DNA of 64,000 nt from Geomonas sp. Red32 (GCF_023652955.1 NZ_JAKLOY010000003.1:186001-250000); one strand, 5' to 3'. Counted from the stretch's first letter, positions 10,516 to 19,802 are shown. Program-made: numbers and translations. The notes: generated by a model not told the origin, from the letters alone.

Positions 10516-10730
10516 TCTTGTTCTCCGGCTACCATGCTTGAATCCCCTAAAGTATAGCAGGCATTAGCGAGAGTTCTTAGACTCGATTGGTATACGGTCA
10601 CATGAGAGGGGGGCTTATGGCGGGAACGCCGCCGGTTCCCCTACGGTTTTCGGGAAAGATGGTAAAATTCTTGGAATGAAATCGGCGGATTTGCCGCCTT
10701 CTGTCATCCCCCCAGGAGAACCTACCCGTC

Positions 10731-12500
10731 ATGCCACCATTGTCACCACGTAAGGGATGGCTGCTCGCCATGCTCATCGCCCTCTCCCTGGCGGCTCCGG
10801 CCCTGGCCCTGGCCGATCCGGTCGAGGTCGAGGTGAACGGGGTGACCGATGACGCCCTCAAAAACGTGGAGCAGGCCCTGATCCTTCCCTACGGCCTGGT
10901 GCGGGAGGGGAAGGTGGACCGCCTCTGGCTCGACCGCTTCGCCAAGCAGGCCGGCGAGAAGGTCCGGCTGGCCCTGGAGCCGTTCGGCTACTACCATTCC
11001 CAGGTTTCCACCGATATCCGGGAGACGGGAAAAGAGGAGTACCGGTTGCGGGTAGACGTGGTCCCGGGCCCTGCCGTGCGGATCACCGCGGTGACGGTTG
11101 CCGTGACCGGGGCGGGGAAGGATCAGCGCGAGATCGAGGAGCTGGTCAGGACCTTCCCGCTGCACCCGGGGGACATCCTCCTGCAGACCCTCTACGAACG
11201 GGAGAAGAGCGCCCTGAAGGCCCGCGCCGTGGGGCTTGGCTACCTGGATGCCGACTTCACCCGCCACGAGATCCGCATCGCCCCCGGGGAAGTCACGGCC
11301 ACCATTACCCTTGTCCTGGAAACCGGCGAACGCTACCGGTTCGGGGAGGCCACCATCGAGGGGGGGACCGAATTCCCCGAGCCTTACCTGCGGCGGTTCA
11401 TCGCCTTCCAGCGGGGCGAGCTCTTCTCCTTCGCCAAGATCGGCGAGACCCAGCTGAACTTCTCCAACTCCGAGCGCTTCAAGGAGGTGCTGATCACCCC
11501 GGAAAAGGAGAAGGGCAAGAACCACGAGGTCCCCGTCCTGGTCAAGCTGGTGAGCGCCCCGAGGCGCTCCATCCGCCCCGGCATCGGTTACGGCACCGAT
11601 ACCGGCGGGAGATTCTCCGTGCATTACCGCGACCTGAACCTCTTCCACAGGGGGCAGGACTTCGACTCCACCCTCTACGCGGCCCAGAATCTCCAGGGCT
11701 TCGCCGCCCGCTACACGATCCCGAGCGCCCGCGACATCAAGGGGTCCAAGGCCTTTCTCCTCAACCTCCAGCAGGAGGATGTCACCTCATACGTGAGCCA
11801 GCTGGCCGCCCTGGAGTTTGATTACAACCACAGCCTCGGGAAGGGGGAGCTCGCCACCCCCTACATCAGGCTCCAGGAAGAGAGGTACACCATCGCCGGG
11901 GTGACTTCCGGGTCCCGCCTGGTGCTCCCCGGCTTCCGCTTCACCCGCGAGCGTTTCGACAACCTCATCCGCCCGACCACGGGGTACCGCTATGCACTCG
12001 ATCTCAGGGGAGCCCATCCCTACTTCGGCTCGGACTCGGCCCTGGTCCAGTTCATCGCCGACGGCAACGCCGTGCTCCCGCTCCCCTGGCGGCTCTCCCT
12101 CCACGTGAAGAGCCGGGTGGGGCTCAGCATGCTGGCCGACCCGCTGGCCGACTTCCCCCCCTCGATCCGCTTCTTCGCCGGCGGCGACCAGAGCGTGCGG
12201 GGCTATTCCTACCAGAGCCTCGGGCCCAAGAACGCCCAGGGGGAGGTGGTGGGGGGACGGGACCTGGTGACCGGGACGGTGGAGCTCGAGCGCGCCCTCT
12301 TCGAGAAGTGGGGCGTCTCCCTCTTCCATGACGCGGGGAACGCCTTCAACGATTTCACCAACGTCCGCCTGGCCCAGGGGGCCGGGATCGGGCTTCACTA
12401 CTACACCCCGGTCGGCGGTCTCAACCTTTCGCTGGCCAAGCGACTCGGGACCAGCCGGGATGTCTACTACATCCATTTCACCGTGGGGTTCCAGCTTTGA
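10731..12500 (+). CDS. tamA: Outer-membrane translocation and assembly module component TamA
   Basis: An Omp85-superfamily protein of 589 residues. After a signal peptide (LIALSLAAPALALA) come about three POTRA domains (residues 30-290) and a C-terminal 16-strand barrel typical of TamA/BamA, with the lid-lock motif RGYSYQSLGP and a terminal aromatic-ended strand (HFTVGFQL). With TamB it moves proteins or lipids to the outer membrane. AGGAGAA precedes the ATG. The stop codon overlaps the TTG start of tamB, confirming the pair. Confidence 0.93.
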   Translation: MPPLSPRKGWLLAMLIALSLAAPALALADPVEVEVNGVTDDALKNVEQALILPYGLVREGKVDRLWLDRFAKQAGEKVRLALEPFGYYHSQVSTDIRETGKEEYRLRVDVVPGPAVRITAVTVAVTGAGKDQREIEELVRTFPLHPGDILLQTLYEREKSALKARAVGLGYLDADFTRHEIRIAPGEVTATITLVLETGERYRFGEATIEGGTEFPEPYLRRFIAFQRGELFSFAKIGETQLNFSNSERFKEVLITPEKEKGKNHEVPVLVKLVSAPRRSIRPGIGYGTDTGGRFSVHYRDLNLFHRGQDFDSTLYAAQNLQGFAARYTIPSARDIKGSKAFLLNLQQEDVTSYVSQLAALEFDYNHSLGKGELATPYIRLQEERYTIAGVTSGSRLVLPGFRFTRERFDNLIRPTTGYRYALDLRGAHPYFGSDSALVQFIADGNAVLPLPWRLSLHVKSRVGLSMLADPLADFPPSIRFFAGGDQSVRGYSYQSLGPKNAQGEVVGGRDLVTGTVELERALFEKWGVSLFHDAGNAFNDFTNVRLAQGAGIGLHYYTPVGGLNLSLAKRLGTSRDVYYIHFTVGFQL

Positions 12501-15500
12501 GACGGCTCTGGCTCTACATAACCGTTCCGGTGGCGGTCGTCGTCATCGTCATCCTGGGCGCCCTCTACTGGCTGCTGGGCACGGCTCCCGGCGCCCGCTT
12601 CGCGCTGACCAAGGGGGCCATGGTGGCCGGTCTCAAGGTCTCCATCGCCAAGGTGCAGGGGAGGCTGTGGGATCACGTCGTCCTGTCGGGGCTGCGGGCC
12701 GAGAAGGGGAAGGAAGTGGCGGTGGTGAACCTCCTCGACTTCTCGTGGAGCCCGCAGTCGCTCTTCCACGGACAGCTCCTGGTCCGGCGGCTCGCCCTCA
12801 CCGGGGTGCGGGTGCAGGACGACACCCCTCCCTCCGGGAAGGCTCCCGATCTGACCTGGCCCCGGCTGACCGGCTTTTTGACCAGCCTGCGGGTGAAGGT
12901 CCTGCTTCTCCAGCTGGACGCGCTCACCTACCGGCGGTTCGACGAACAGCCGGTGGTCGTCAAGGATCTCTTCTCCTCGCTCATCATCGACAACGGCCTG
13001 CTGTCGCTTCCCCGCCTGGCCATCCAGGCTCCCGAGGGGCGGGCGTCGGGCTCCCTCACCATCGGGCTTATCCACCCTTCCCTGAAAATCGACCTCGCCG
13101 CCCGCACCGCCCAGCCGCTGCAGGGGATGGAGGATTTTTACCTGACGGGCGACCTGGCGCCGGCTCGGGCTCCCGAGCAGATGAGCGGGCCGCTGACCCT
13201 CACGGGGAGGCACCGCGGCAAGGAGCGGCTCAAGGTGGCCGGGACGGTGGGGATGACCGCCAACGGCTTTACCCTGCGGCAGGTGACCCTCGACCGCTCC
13301 GGGCGGCGCGGGAGCGTCACCGCGGACGGCACCCTGACCCTCACCGCCGGCGACCCCCTCTTCTCGCTCTGGCTGAAGGCCCGCGAACTCGACCTCGCGG
13401 AGGCGGTGAAGCGCCCGACCAGGCTCTCCGGCTCCCTCAACATCACCGGGAGCGTGGCAGATTACCGGGGCAGGTTCTCCCTGGCCAACAGGGGGCCGGG
13501 GTGGGAGAGCGCCTCCCTCGCCTCCGATTTCCGGGGAGGGAAGGGGGGCGTAACCCTTTCCCGGATCGACGGCAAACTCCTCGACGGGACCCTCCGGGGG
13601 GACCTCGTCATCGCGTGGGAAAAGCTCTTGCGGGTGAGCGGGACCCTCTCGGGGCGGGGGATCAATCCCGGCCGGCTGATGGCGGGGTGGCCCGGTGCCG
13701 TGAACCTGGACCTGGCGGGGAATCTGGAACTTCCCGCCGGCGGGAAGCCGGCCGGCTCGGTGAAAGGGAAGCTCCTGGAGAGCCGCCTGCGGGGGCAGAC
13801 CCTGCACGGGGACGTGGCGGCGGACTTCGCCGGGGAATGGCTGCGGGTCGACCGGCTGCTCCTTTCCGGCAACGGTTTCGACCTGCGGGGGGCGGGAGTG
13901 CTGGACCACCGGCTGGAGCTCTCGGCCCGGGTGAGCGATCTTTCCCGCATCCTGCCGGGCGCCTCCGGTGAGCTCTCCGCGTCCGGATGGGTGCGCAGGC
14001 GCGACGGAACGTGGTCGGGGAGCGCGAGCGGAGAGGGGGCCGGGGTAGCGGTCTCCGGAGTGAAGGCCGCCGCCGTGCAGCTGGAGGCGAGCCTTGGCGA
14101 GGGGCGGGATTATCCCCTTTCGCTCACCGCGTCTCTTCGCGGAGTCGCGGCCGGGAACTTCCAGGTCGACAGCGTCGAGCTCGGGATGCAGGGGACGGCG
14201 GCCAGCCATCGCCTGGAGGCCCAGGTGGTTTCTCCCCGGGCGGAGGCGAAGGTGGAGCTCTCCGGCGGCTACCGTAACGGCACCTGGAACGGGCTCCTCA
14301 CCACCTTCTCCGGCCGCGACGCCGTGGGACCGTGGGCCTTGGCCGCTCCCTCCCGGCTCTCCGTATCCAGGAGCGCTTTCAGCGCTTCCCCGCTCGTCAT
14401 CGACGGGCTTCCCGGCGAGCGGGTCGAAGTGGCAGGCACCATGAACCGCGGCACTCGTTCCAGCACGCTGGCCGGGAGCTGGACCGGGCTGAACCTCTCC
14501 CGTGCCGATAGCTGGCTGAAAGGGGAGAAGGTGACCGGCACGACCACCGGCAGGCTCGACCTGACCCTCTTCCCCGGAGGGGCGGTCGTGGTGGCGCTCG
14601 ACGCCGAGGCGAGCGGGACCTTCGAAGGGGAGCGGGAGCGGGTGAGTCTCCAGCGGGGCACCGTCATGCTGCGTGGCGACCGCCACGGCATGGAGGCGAA
14701 AGCCGATCTGCAGCTGGCGGGGGGAAGCGGCGACGCGCACCTCACCTTCACCTCCACGGCTCCGGCCACCCTTCGGCTGCCACGCGAGGGGGATCTTTCC
14801 CTCCAGCTGGCCAATTTCGACCTGGCGCTCTTCGCCCCGGCGGCCCCGGCAGGGAGCACCGTGGAAGGGAGGGTAGGGGGGCTTTTGCGGGGGAAACTCC
14901 TCTCCTCCTCCCGGCTGGAGTTGCGGGGAAATCTCTCCGTTGCCGGTGGCAAGGTACGCTACCGGGAAAAGGACCAGGACGTGGAGGGGGTGCTCGACAC
15001 CGCGGAGGTGGAATTCAACTGGTGGGGAAGCACGGCCGGGAAGCAGTGGGAGAAGGGGATTCTGGAAGTCTCCGCCCGGCTCTCGGGATCGGCCACCGTG
15101 GCCGCCAAGGAACAGCGGGTCGTGCTGAGCAGGTTCTCCTTAAGGCTGGACGGCAACCGCCAGGGCACCCGGGCCTCCCTGGACGCCTCCCTGCAGAGTG
15201 GAGGGAGCGTGCGGGCCCTTCTCTCGTCGCCGGCGCCGATCGGTCTGGGGCTTCCCGCAACGGGGGATCTCTCGGTCGAGTGGGGAGGGATCAATCCGGC
15301 GCTGCTGAAACCGATGCTGCCGGCCGGGCTGGACCTGGAGGGGAACTTCGCCGGGCAGGGAAGCGGGCGCCTGCTCCCGGGACAGCGGGTCGAATTCGCC
15401 GGTGAGGCCGTATTCTCGCAGGGGAAGGCCAACTGGCAATCGCAGGGGGGCGAACTGGAGGCCAACGTCCGGACCGCCACCCTCACCTTCGCCTGGCGGG

Positions 15501-16963
15501 GCGACGCCCTGTCCGCCGATCTCAACCTTGCCCTCGCCGACTACGGCCAGGCGAGCGGTAACCTCGTCCTCCCGATCCCGGCCCGTCTCCCGGTGGCCCC
15601 CGATCCCGGCGGTCCGGTCCGGGGAAGGTTCGCCGGACGGGTCCAGGAGCACGGCCTGCTGACCTCCTTCCTCCCCGGGCTCGTGCAGGAAAGTCACGGT
15701 CAGCTCGACCTCGACCTGCAGGTGGGGGGAATCTGGAGCGATCCCCGGCTGGACGGCACCCTGCAGCTTACCGGGGCTGGCGCCTACCTCCCGCGGGCCG
15801 GGATCACCCTCTCCAACGTTCAGCTCGCGGCCCGGCTGCAGGGGGACCAGATCGTAGTGGACACCCTGAGGGCGGATTCGGGGGCGGGCTCCCTGCAGGG
15901 GAAACTGCAGGCGCGCCTGAGCGGCTGGAGGATCGCTGGCTACAGCGGCACCCTCACCGGCGACCGTTTCCGGACCGTGTTCTTGCCCGAGCTCCAGATG
16001 GTGACCTCGCCGCGGCTCGCCTTCCAGGGAGGGGCGGACAAGGTGGTCGTGCGGGGAACGGTGCTGGTTCCGGAGATGCTGGTGGCGGGTCCCCCGGTGC
16101 GGAGCGCGGCGGAGCAGAGCCCGGACGTGGTGCTGGAAGGCGCCCCTCCCAAGGTGGCGAAACCGGGGTTCCCGCTGGTGCTGGACGGGGCGATCCACGT
16201 GGCGCTGGGTGACAAGGTGCAGGTCAAGGCGTCCGGTATCGATGCGCGGCTGGGAGGGGAGATGGACCTCGTCCTGGCGGGGCTCGACCACATCACGAGC
16301 AGCGGGGAGATCAAGGTGGTCAAGGGGAGCTACCGGGCCTACGGCATGGATCTGGACATCGTCCGCGGGCGGATCTACTACAACAACGACCCGGTCACCC
16401 AGCCCACCCTCGATATCCTCGCCCTGAGGACGGTGGGGGACGTCAAGGCCGGGGTCACCGTCGGGGGATACCTCCGGTCGCCGGTGATCAAGCTGTACTC
16501 AGAGCCGAGCATGGCGGACGTGGACATCCTGGCCTACATGCTCTTCGGACATCCGCTATCGGCAGGCACCGGCACCGAGCAGGCCGGCACCCTGGCCATG
16601 GCCGCCAGCAGTCTCTTCTCAACCGGGCAGTCCGAATCGCTCCAGGAGCAGATCAAGGACCGTCTCGGGCTGAGCATCCTCGGGATGGAGACCATCACCC
16701 CCTCCACCGCCGGGCGGATGGGGTATCGCGAAGTCCCAATCACCTCCCCCACCGGCGTCCCCTCCAAGGCCGCCGCCACCCAATCGTTGCTGACCGTCGG
16801 GAAATATGTCACCCCGCGCCTCTACGTCAGCTACGGCCGTTCCCTCGTCACCGGCGGGAGCCTTTTCCAGCTCCGTTACGACCTTTTCCGCCACATCCAG
16901 GTCGAGACCCAAAGCGGCAGCGAAAGCGGCGCCGACATCTACTACAAGCTCGAGTTCGACTGA
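12497..16963 (+). CDS. tamB: Inner-membrane-anchored bridge protein TamB (DUF490)
   Basis: A 1488-residue periplasm-spanning protein: a single N-terminal TM (about 3-25), long stretches of beta-rich repeat typical of the AsmA/TamB-like bridge (repeated G-x-L, LxLxG patterns), and the conserved C-terminal DUF490 domain (from about residue 1250; IKVVKGSYRAYGMDLDIVRGRIYYNN, then LAYMLFGHPL, and the end YKLEFD). Such proteins form a hydrophobic groove that carries phospholipids between membranes and partner with TamA. The start is TTG in a TTGA overlap with the tamA stop. Length is above the roughly 1260 of E. coli, fitting a longer bridge. Confidence 0.93.
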   Translation: MRRLWLYITVPVAVVVIVILGALYWLLGTAPGARFALTKGAMVAGLKVSIAKVQGRLWDHVVLSGLRAEKGKEVAVVNLLDFSWSPQSLFHGQLLVRRLALTGVRVQDDTPPSGKAPDLTWPRLTGFLTSLRVKVLLLQLDALTYRRFDEQPVVVKDLFSSLIIDNGLLSLPRLAIQAPEGRASGSLTIGLIHPSLKIDLAARTAQPLQGMEDFYLTGDLAPARAPEQMSGPLTLTGRHRGKERLKVAGTVGMTANGFTLRQVTLDRSGRRGSVTADGTLTLTAGDPLFSLWLKARELDLAEAVKRPTRLSGSLNITGSVADYRGRFSLANRGPGWESASLASDFRGGKGGVTLSRIDGKLLDGTLRGDLVIAWEKLLRVSGTLSGRGINPGRLMAGWPGAVNLDLAGNLELPAGGKPAGSVKGKLLESRLRGQTLHGDVAADFAGEWLRVDRLLLSGNGFDLRGAGVLDHRLELSARVSDLSRILPGASGELSASGWVRRRDGTWSGSASGEGAGVAVSGVKAAAVQLEASLGEGRDYPLSLTASLRGVAAGNFQVDSVELGMQGTAASHRLEAQVVSPRAEAKVELSGGYRNGTWNGLLTTFSGRDAVGPWALAAPSRLSVSRSAFSASPLVIDGLPGERVEVAGTMNRGTRSSTLAGSWTGLNLSRADSWLKGEKVTGTTTGRLDLTLFPGGAVVVALDAEASGTFEGERERVSLQRGTVMLRGDRHGMEAKADLQLAGGSGDAHLTFTSTAPATLRLPREGDLSLQLANFDLALFAPAAPAGSTVEGRVGGLLRGKLLSSSRLELRGNLSVAGGKVRYREKDQDVEGVLDTAEVEFNWWGSTAGKQWEKGILEVSARLSGSATVAAKEQRVVLSRFSLRLDGNRQGTRASLDASLQSGGSVRALLSSPAPIGLGLPATGDLSVEWGGINPALLKPMLPAGLDLEGNFAGQGSGRLLPGQRVEFAGEAVFSQGKANWQSQGGELEANVRTATLTFAWRGDALSADLNLALADYGQASGNLVLPIPARLPVAPDPGGPVRGRFAGRVQEHGLLTSFLPGLVQESHGQLDLDLQVGGIWSDPRLDGTLQLTGAGAYLPRAGITLSNVQLAARLQGDQIVVDTLRADSGAGSLQGKLQARLSGWRIAGYSGTLTGDRFRTVFLPELQMVTSPRLAFQGGADKVVVRGTVLVPEMLVAGPPVRSAAEQSPDVVLEGAPPKVAKPGFPLVLDGAIHVALGDKVQVKASGIDARLGGEMDLVLAGLDHITSSGEIKVVKGSYRAYGMDLDIVRGRIYYNNDPVTQPTLDILALRTVGDVKAGVTVGGYLRSPVIKLYSEPSMADVDILAYMLFGHPLSAGTGTEQAGTLAMAASSLFSTGQSESLQEQIKDRLGLSILGMETITPSTAGRMGYREVPITSPTGVPSKAAATQSLLTVGKYVTPRLYVSYGRSLVTGGSLFQLRYDLFRHIQVETQSGSESGADIYYKLEFD

Positions 16964-16981
16964 GCCCTCTTGAGGATCTTC

Positions 16982-17004
16982 ACCCTTCCCTTCAAGGGGA
17001 GGGT
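16982..17004. terminator. GC-rich hairpin after tamB
   Basis: ACCCTTCCC and GGGGAGGGT pair around a 5-nt loop 18 nt after the tamB stop. No T-run follows, so it may be a REP-like palindrome rather than a terminator; a similar G/C-rich hairpin occurs near 57163. Confidence 0.4.
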
Positions 17005-17080
17005 CGGGGTGAGGATGGGGCCTATTTCCCTTTGAAAATACCCCAGTGAGTGGGATAGTGGCTGTAGAGAAGTTACCTCT

Positions 17081-17117
17081 GTAGGTCGCGTTGAAGAATG
17101 AAACGCGACATCCTACG
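17081..17117. repeat. Dispersed palindromic repeat, copy 1 (half element)
   Basis: Starts GTAGGTCGCGTTGA and ends ACGCGACATCCTACG, pairing on itself with a small bulge. It matches the left half of the fuller copies at 19858-19957 and 20228-20336. Confidence 0.8.
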
Positions 17118-17154
17118 AGGTTGCCAGACTGCCGAACTTCAGTGGTGACCATAA

Positions 17155-17460
17155 ATGAAAAATCAACATCTCCGACGTGTCAGTGCCCACGAAATAGAGA
17201 CTGATATGAATAACAACCTAGACGAAAAGGAATCCTATACTATCGAGGAGGTTTCTCCTGAGTTATCCTCGAATAGTAGTGGCGTGGCCGTTCGCGGAGC
17301 ACGGGGCAAGGAAGGTCTCACTCAAAAGCAGCTATCCGCGCTGACCGGCATTGCGCAGCACCACATCAGCGAAATGGAAAACGGCAAGCGCCCCATCGGC
17401 AAAGACGTCGCCAAGAAACTCGCCCACGCTCTCAATATCGACTACCGCGTCTTCTTATGA
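17155..17460 (+). CDS. XRE-family helix-turn-helix regulator
   Basis: A 101-residue DNA-binding protein. The C-terminal half is a Cro/CI-type HTH (KEGLTQKQLSALTGIAQ, then HHISEMENGKRPIGK, then KKLAHALNIDYRVFL), the usual form of antitoxins such as HigA and of small repressors. The N-terminal 45 residues (YTIEEVSPEL region) are not recognised. ATG at 17206 with GAGA before it is an alternative start. Base composition is more AT-rich than neighbouring genes, which with the nearby repeats and toxin-antitoxin modules suggests acquired DNA. No toxin partner is seen next to it. Confidence 0.72.
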   Translation: MKNQHLRRVSAHEIETDMNNNLDEKESYTIEEVSPELSSNSSGVAVRGARGKEGLTQKQLSALTGIAQHHISEMENGKRPIGKDVAKKLAHALNIDYRVFL

Positions 17461-17756
17461 CACCGCCGTAGTCTCTCAAATCTCCTCCCCCTCTTTCCCC
17501 GCCTCCCGACAACAAACGCCTTCACTTCGACAGCAGTAGCTCGACTAGGAATCTCGTTTTCCATACCCAATCCCCTTGAGGCGGACACAAGGATGAACGA
17601 GTGCTCAAAAGGGTGGGGCCCGTATTATTAAAGAGATGCAAAATGTCCCTCAGTCTGCTATCTACTGGAAACGCCAGCCGGGTGCTCTATGACACTGATC
17701 TCTTGCAGTCACCCAAGAATCGCCCGGGGCTGCCACCGTTTTCGTTCAGTGTGGGA
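17461..17756. other. Noncoding spacer, nothing recognised
   Basis: About 300 bases between the XRE gene and hicB with lower GC than the surroundings. No open frame with a ribosome site, hairpin terminator or promoter pattern worth calling was found; it may hold decayed coding sequence. Confidence 0.4.
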
Positions 17757-18173
17757 TTAGACAAAACCCAGTTCAACGCGCTTTCCGTAAACCTGCGCAA
17801 TCTTTTCAAGGGTTTTGACCGTCGGATTGGCTTTGCGAGGGTTTTCCAGGCGTTGATAAACCTGATACGAAATGTTGAGCAAATGCGCTACTTCAACCTG
17901 TGGCCTATCTGCACGCAAGGTCCGCAGCATGATGGCAATGGCAATGTGCGGCGCAACCGGGATTGAGTAAAGGTTTTCGCCGGAAATCTTAGAAGGGGAG
18001 GGGAGGGTGTAGTTACGCTCAAAGTCGGACTCGATACACCCATTTAGTGCCTCTTCGGCATTGGCAAGAGCTTCGTCGATGGTCGCTCCGTACGTCATAA
18101 CGTTTTCGAGGTCCGGAAAGGTAACCAAGAAGGTGCCGTCCTGCAGTTCGATACGTGCCGAATAAGCCAACAT
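17757..18173 (-). CDS. hicB: HicB-family antitoxin with C-terminal HTH
   Basis: A 138-residue antitoxin. The N-terminal partial RNase-H-like HicB fold is visible (SARIELQDGTFLVTFPDLENVMTYG, then DEALANAEEALNGCI), which binds and blocks the HicA toxin. The C-terminal part (about 85-138; VAHLLNISYQVYQRLENPRKANPTVKTLEKIA) is an XRE-type helix-turn-helix for operator binding. It lies 5 nt downstream of hicA. A different HicB class (ribbon-helix-helix tail) is found at 19206-19544. Confidence 0.88.
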   Translation of the reverse strand: MLAYSARIELQDGTFLVTFPDLENVMTYGATIDEALANAEEALNGCIESDFERNYTLPSPSKISGENLYSIPVAPHIAIAIMLRTLRADRPQVEVAHLLNISYQVYQRLENPRKANPTVKTLEKIAQVYGKRVELGFV

Positions 18174-18178
18174 GATCT

Positions 18179-18364
18179 TTACTCCTTTATACCCGCCTGC
18201 TTGAGGATGGCATGCACAAGCCCCTTTGGCAGGTCTGTAGAACCGTGAATCGGAACGGGAATTGACCGAAAACCTTCACGAACCATAATGTGGTGGCTGC
18301 CGGAGATCCGGTCGAGCAACCAGCCGTTTTCTTCGAGATATTTTTTGAGTTGTTTGCCGGTCAT
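18179..18364 (-). CDS. hicA: HicA-family mRNA interferase toxin
   Basis: A 61-residue double-stranded-RNA-binding-fold toxin that cleaves mRNA. It has the typical N-terminus TGKQLKKYLEENGW and the catalytic histidine in GSHHIMV, followed by SIPVPIHGSTDLPKGLVHAILKQAGI. Length fits the short HicA class. It is first in the hicA-hicB operon. The promoter at 18371-18398 places the transcription start within a few bases of the ATG, so the message may be leaderless. Confidence 0.92.
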   Translation of the reverse strand: MTGKQLKKYLEENGWLLDRISGSHHIMVREGFRSIPVPIHGSTDLPKGLVHAILKQAGIKE

Positions 18365-18370
18365 GTCGAA

Positions 18371-18398
18371 TCTATACAGTATTAATGCTGCATGTCAA
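18371..18398 (-). promoter_or_regulatory. hicAB promoter with palindromic operator
   Basis: On the minus strand TTGACA (consensus) and TATAGA are 16 nt apart. The spacer 18377-18390 is the imperfect palindrome CAGTATTAATGCTG (12 of 14 symmetric), a good candidate for HicB autorepression. Confidence 0.65.
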
Positions 18399-18442
18399 GC
18401 TGTTTGGTGGGCACGTCAGGAAGGTTGAGAGAGGAGCGCGTG

Positions 18443-19141
18443 ATGAAGAAAATCGGTCTTATCGGTGGAATCGGGCCGGAGTCGACGCTGGATTACTACC
18501 GGCGCATCATCGATGCGGTGCGGGGAAAATCGGGTGGGCTCTCGTCTCCTGAGATCATCATCTACAGCGCCAACCTCAACGAGGCGCTGTCGATCATGCA
18601 GGCAAACGAATTGGACCGGCTGGTGGGATGGCTGCTGGTAAAGATCGAGGCGCTGGCCTCCACGGGGGCGGATTTTGCGGCCATTACCGCCAATACCCCT
18701 CATATGGTCTTCGACCAGGTTGCGGCCCGTTCTCCGCTGCCGCTCATCAGCATCGTGGAGGCCACCTGCGAAACGGCGAAAAACCAAGGGCTGAGGCGGG
18801 TAGGCCTCATGGGAACCGGTTTCACCATGCGTGCGGATTTCTTCCCGAAAACCTTCCGTAGTCAAGGGCTCGAACTGATCGTGCCATCGCCCGAGGATCA
18901 GGACATCATCCACGAGAAGCTCTTCACCGAGATTGAGCTGGGGATAATCCGGGACGAGACGCGGGAAGAGCTGCTTACGATCTGCAGGAACATGATAGAG
19001 CGGGATGGCATCGACTCACTCATCCTCGGTTGCACGGAGCTTCCTCTGATCCTGCCGGATGAAGCCTATGGCATACCGTTCCTGAACACCACGGCCATCC
19101 ATGTGGATCGTATCGTGCGGGAGTGCCTGAACGAGAAGTGA
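18443..19141 (+). CDS. Aspartate/glutamate racemase-family protein with atypical active site
   Basis: A 232-residue member of the cofactor-independent Asp/Glu racemase family (GLIGGIGPESTLDYYRRI at the N-terminus, MGTGFTMR near 123-130, GCTELPLIL near 196-204). These enzymes use two acid/base residues, normally two Cys. Cys197 is present, but the first position, just before N-T-P-H, is Ala83. One-sided members with Thr at this place are known in E. coli. So it may be stereospecific, act on another substrate, or be inactive. GAGGAG precedes the ATG; the gene is divergent from hicAB. Confidence 0.85.
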   Translation: MKKIGLIGGIGPESTLDYYRRIIDAVRGKSGGLSSPEIIIYSANLNEALSIMQANELDRLVGWLLVKIEALASTGADFAAITANTPHMVFDQVAARSPLPLISIVEATCETAKNQGLRRVGLMGTGFTMRADFFPKTFRSQGLELIVPSPEDQDIIHEKLFTEIELGIIRDETREELLTICRNMIERDGIDSLILGCTELPLILPDEAYGIPFLNTTAIHVDRIVRECLNEK

Positions 19142-19148
19142 CAACCCG

Positions 19149-19180
19149 GTACTCCTAGGGCAACCGAAAGGTGTACCCAT
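19149..19180. repeat. 32-bp direct repeat, copy 1 (left of hicAB-2)
   Basis: Thirty of 32 bases match 19960-19991. The core GGGCAACCGAAAGGTGTACCC is self-complementary at its ends. It lies between the racemase-family gene and hicB-2. Confidence 0.9.
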
Positions 19181-19205
19181 ACATTGAGCTCCACCATTCT
19201 TCTGA

Positions 19206-19544
19206 TTATTGATCATGGGTTGCGCACTCGGAGAGCAATTCTACGATCCAGGCGTTTATGCTTTTGCCATGAGCAGCTGCTTGAGCAGCTAGTCGTTGAT
19301 GCAGTACCGGAGGTACCCGCAAATTAAATTTCCCGGAGAACTGCTTGCGAGGTTCAACTCCGTCTTCGGCGCACATGTCAAGAAACACCTTGAGAGACAG
19401 TTCACCCTCCTTACGAAGATCCTCTACATTGCTGGCATAGAAATCAGCACCGCCGTTGATTCCAATAAACTCTCCCCGAAACATGTTGATTTGCGGGTCG
19501 TACGAGATAACCGCTTCGTACCCGTTGATTTTCATGTTGTTCAT
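19206..19544 (-). CDS. hicB: HicB-family antitoxin with ribbon-helix-helix tail
   Basis: A 112-residue antitoxin with N-terminal HicB fold (MKINGYEAVISYDPQINMFRGEF, then ADFYASNVEDLRKEGELSLKVFLDMC) and a C-terminal Arc/MetJ-type ribbon-helix-helix (FSGKFNLRVPPVLHQRLAAQ, then GKSINAWIVELL) for DNA binding. The tail type differs from the HTH of the first HicB. Its ATG overlaps the hicA-2 stop as ATGA. Confidence 0.92.
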   Translation of the reverse strand: MNNMKINGYEAVISYDPQINMFRGEFIGINGGADFYASNVEDLRKEGELSLKVFLDMCAEDGVEPRKQFSGKFNLRVPPVLHQRLAAQAAAHGKSINAWIVELLSECATHDQ

Positions 19545-19795
19545 GGTCTTACTCCGTTTTCTTCAAGCCACTTGCGGATCGACGCAACTGCTCCTTTGTC
19601 CGTATCGGGAGAAGGATGTGGGCGATGAAAGACTCGCCGCTCTCCGAACAGCCGAACACCGACACGAGAACCTTCGCGTTCGGTGATTTCCGCACCGAGT
19701 TCCCGGAACAGAGCCACAATATCCGGCCACTGAACATTTCCAGGTACTGGATGCGCAAAGATCGACTCAAGCGTTTTGAGGTTTCTTCGTTTCAC
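19541..19795 (-). CDS. hicA: HicA-family toxin (long class)
   Basis: An 84-residue toxin of the longer HicA class that pairs with RHH-type HicB: KTLESIFAHPVPGNVQWPDIVALFRELGAE at the start, then GSRVGVRL and VFHRPHPSPDTDKGAV with the conserved histidines, ending IRKWLEENGV. GTG start at 19795, with AAAAAAGGG before it and a promoter directly upstream; the frame stays open further up but through repeat DNA. It forms an overlapping hicA-hicB operon. Confidence 0.88.
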   Translation of the reverse strand: MKRRNLKTLESIFAHPVPGNVQWPDIVALFRELGAEITEREGSRVGVRLFGERRVFHRPHPSPDTDKGAVASIRKWLEENGVRP

Positions 19796-19802
19796 CCCTT
19801 TT

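Noticed and set aside
10617-10679. 20-codon frame with a ribosome-like site upstream of tamA
   Set aside because: Polar, without a TM helix or leader-peptide features; too short to separate from chance.
12467-14740. 757-codon open frame on the minus strand opposite tamB
   Set aside because: Antisense shadow of the very GC-rich tamB gene; composition is Pro/Gly/Arg-rich with no domain, no ribosome site, and tamB is clearly coding.
19549-19770. 73-codon alternative frame over hicA-2
   Set aside because: The other frame encodes the complete HicA signature and overlaps hicB as ATGA; this frame has no similarity to the family.
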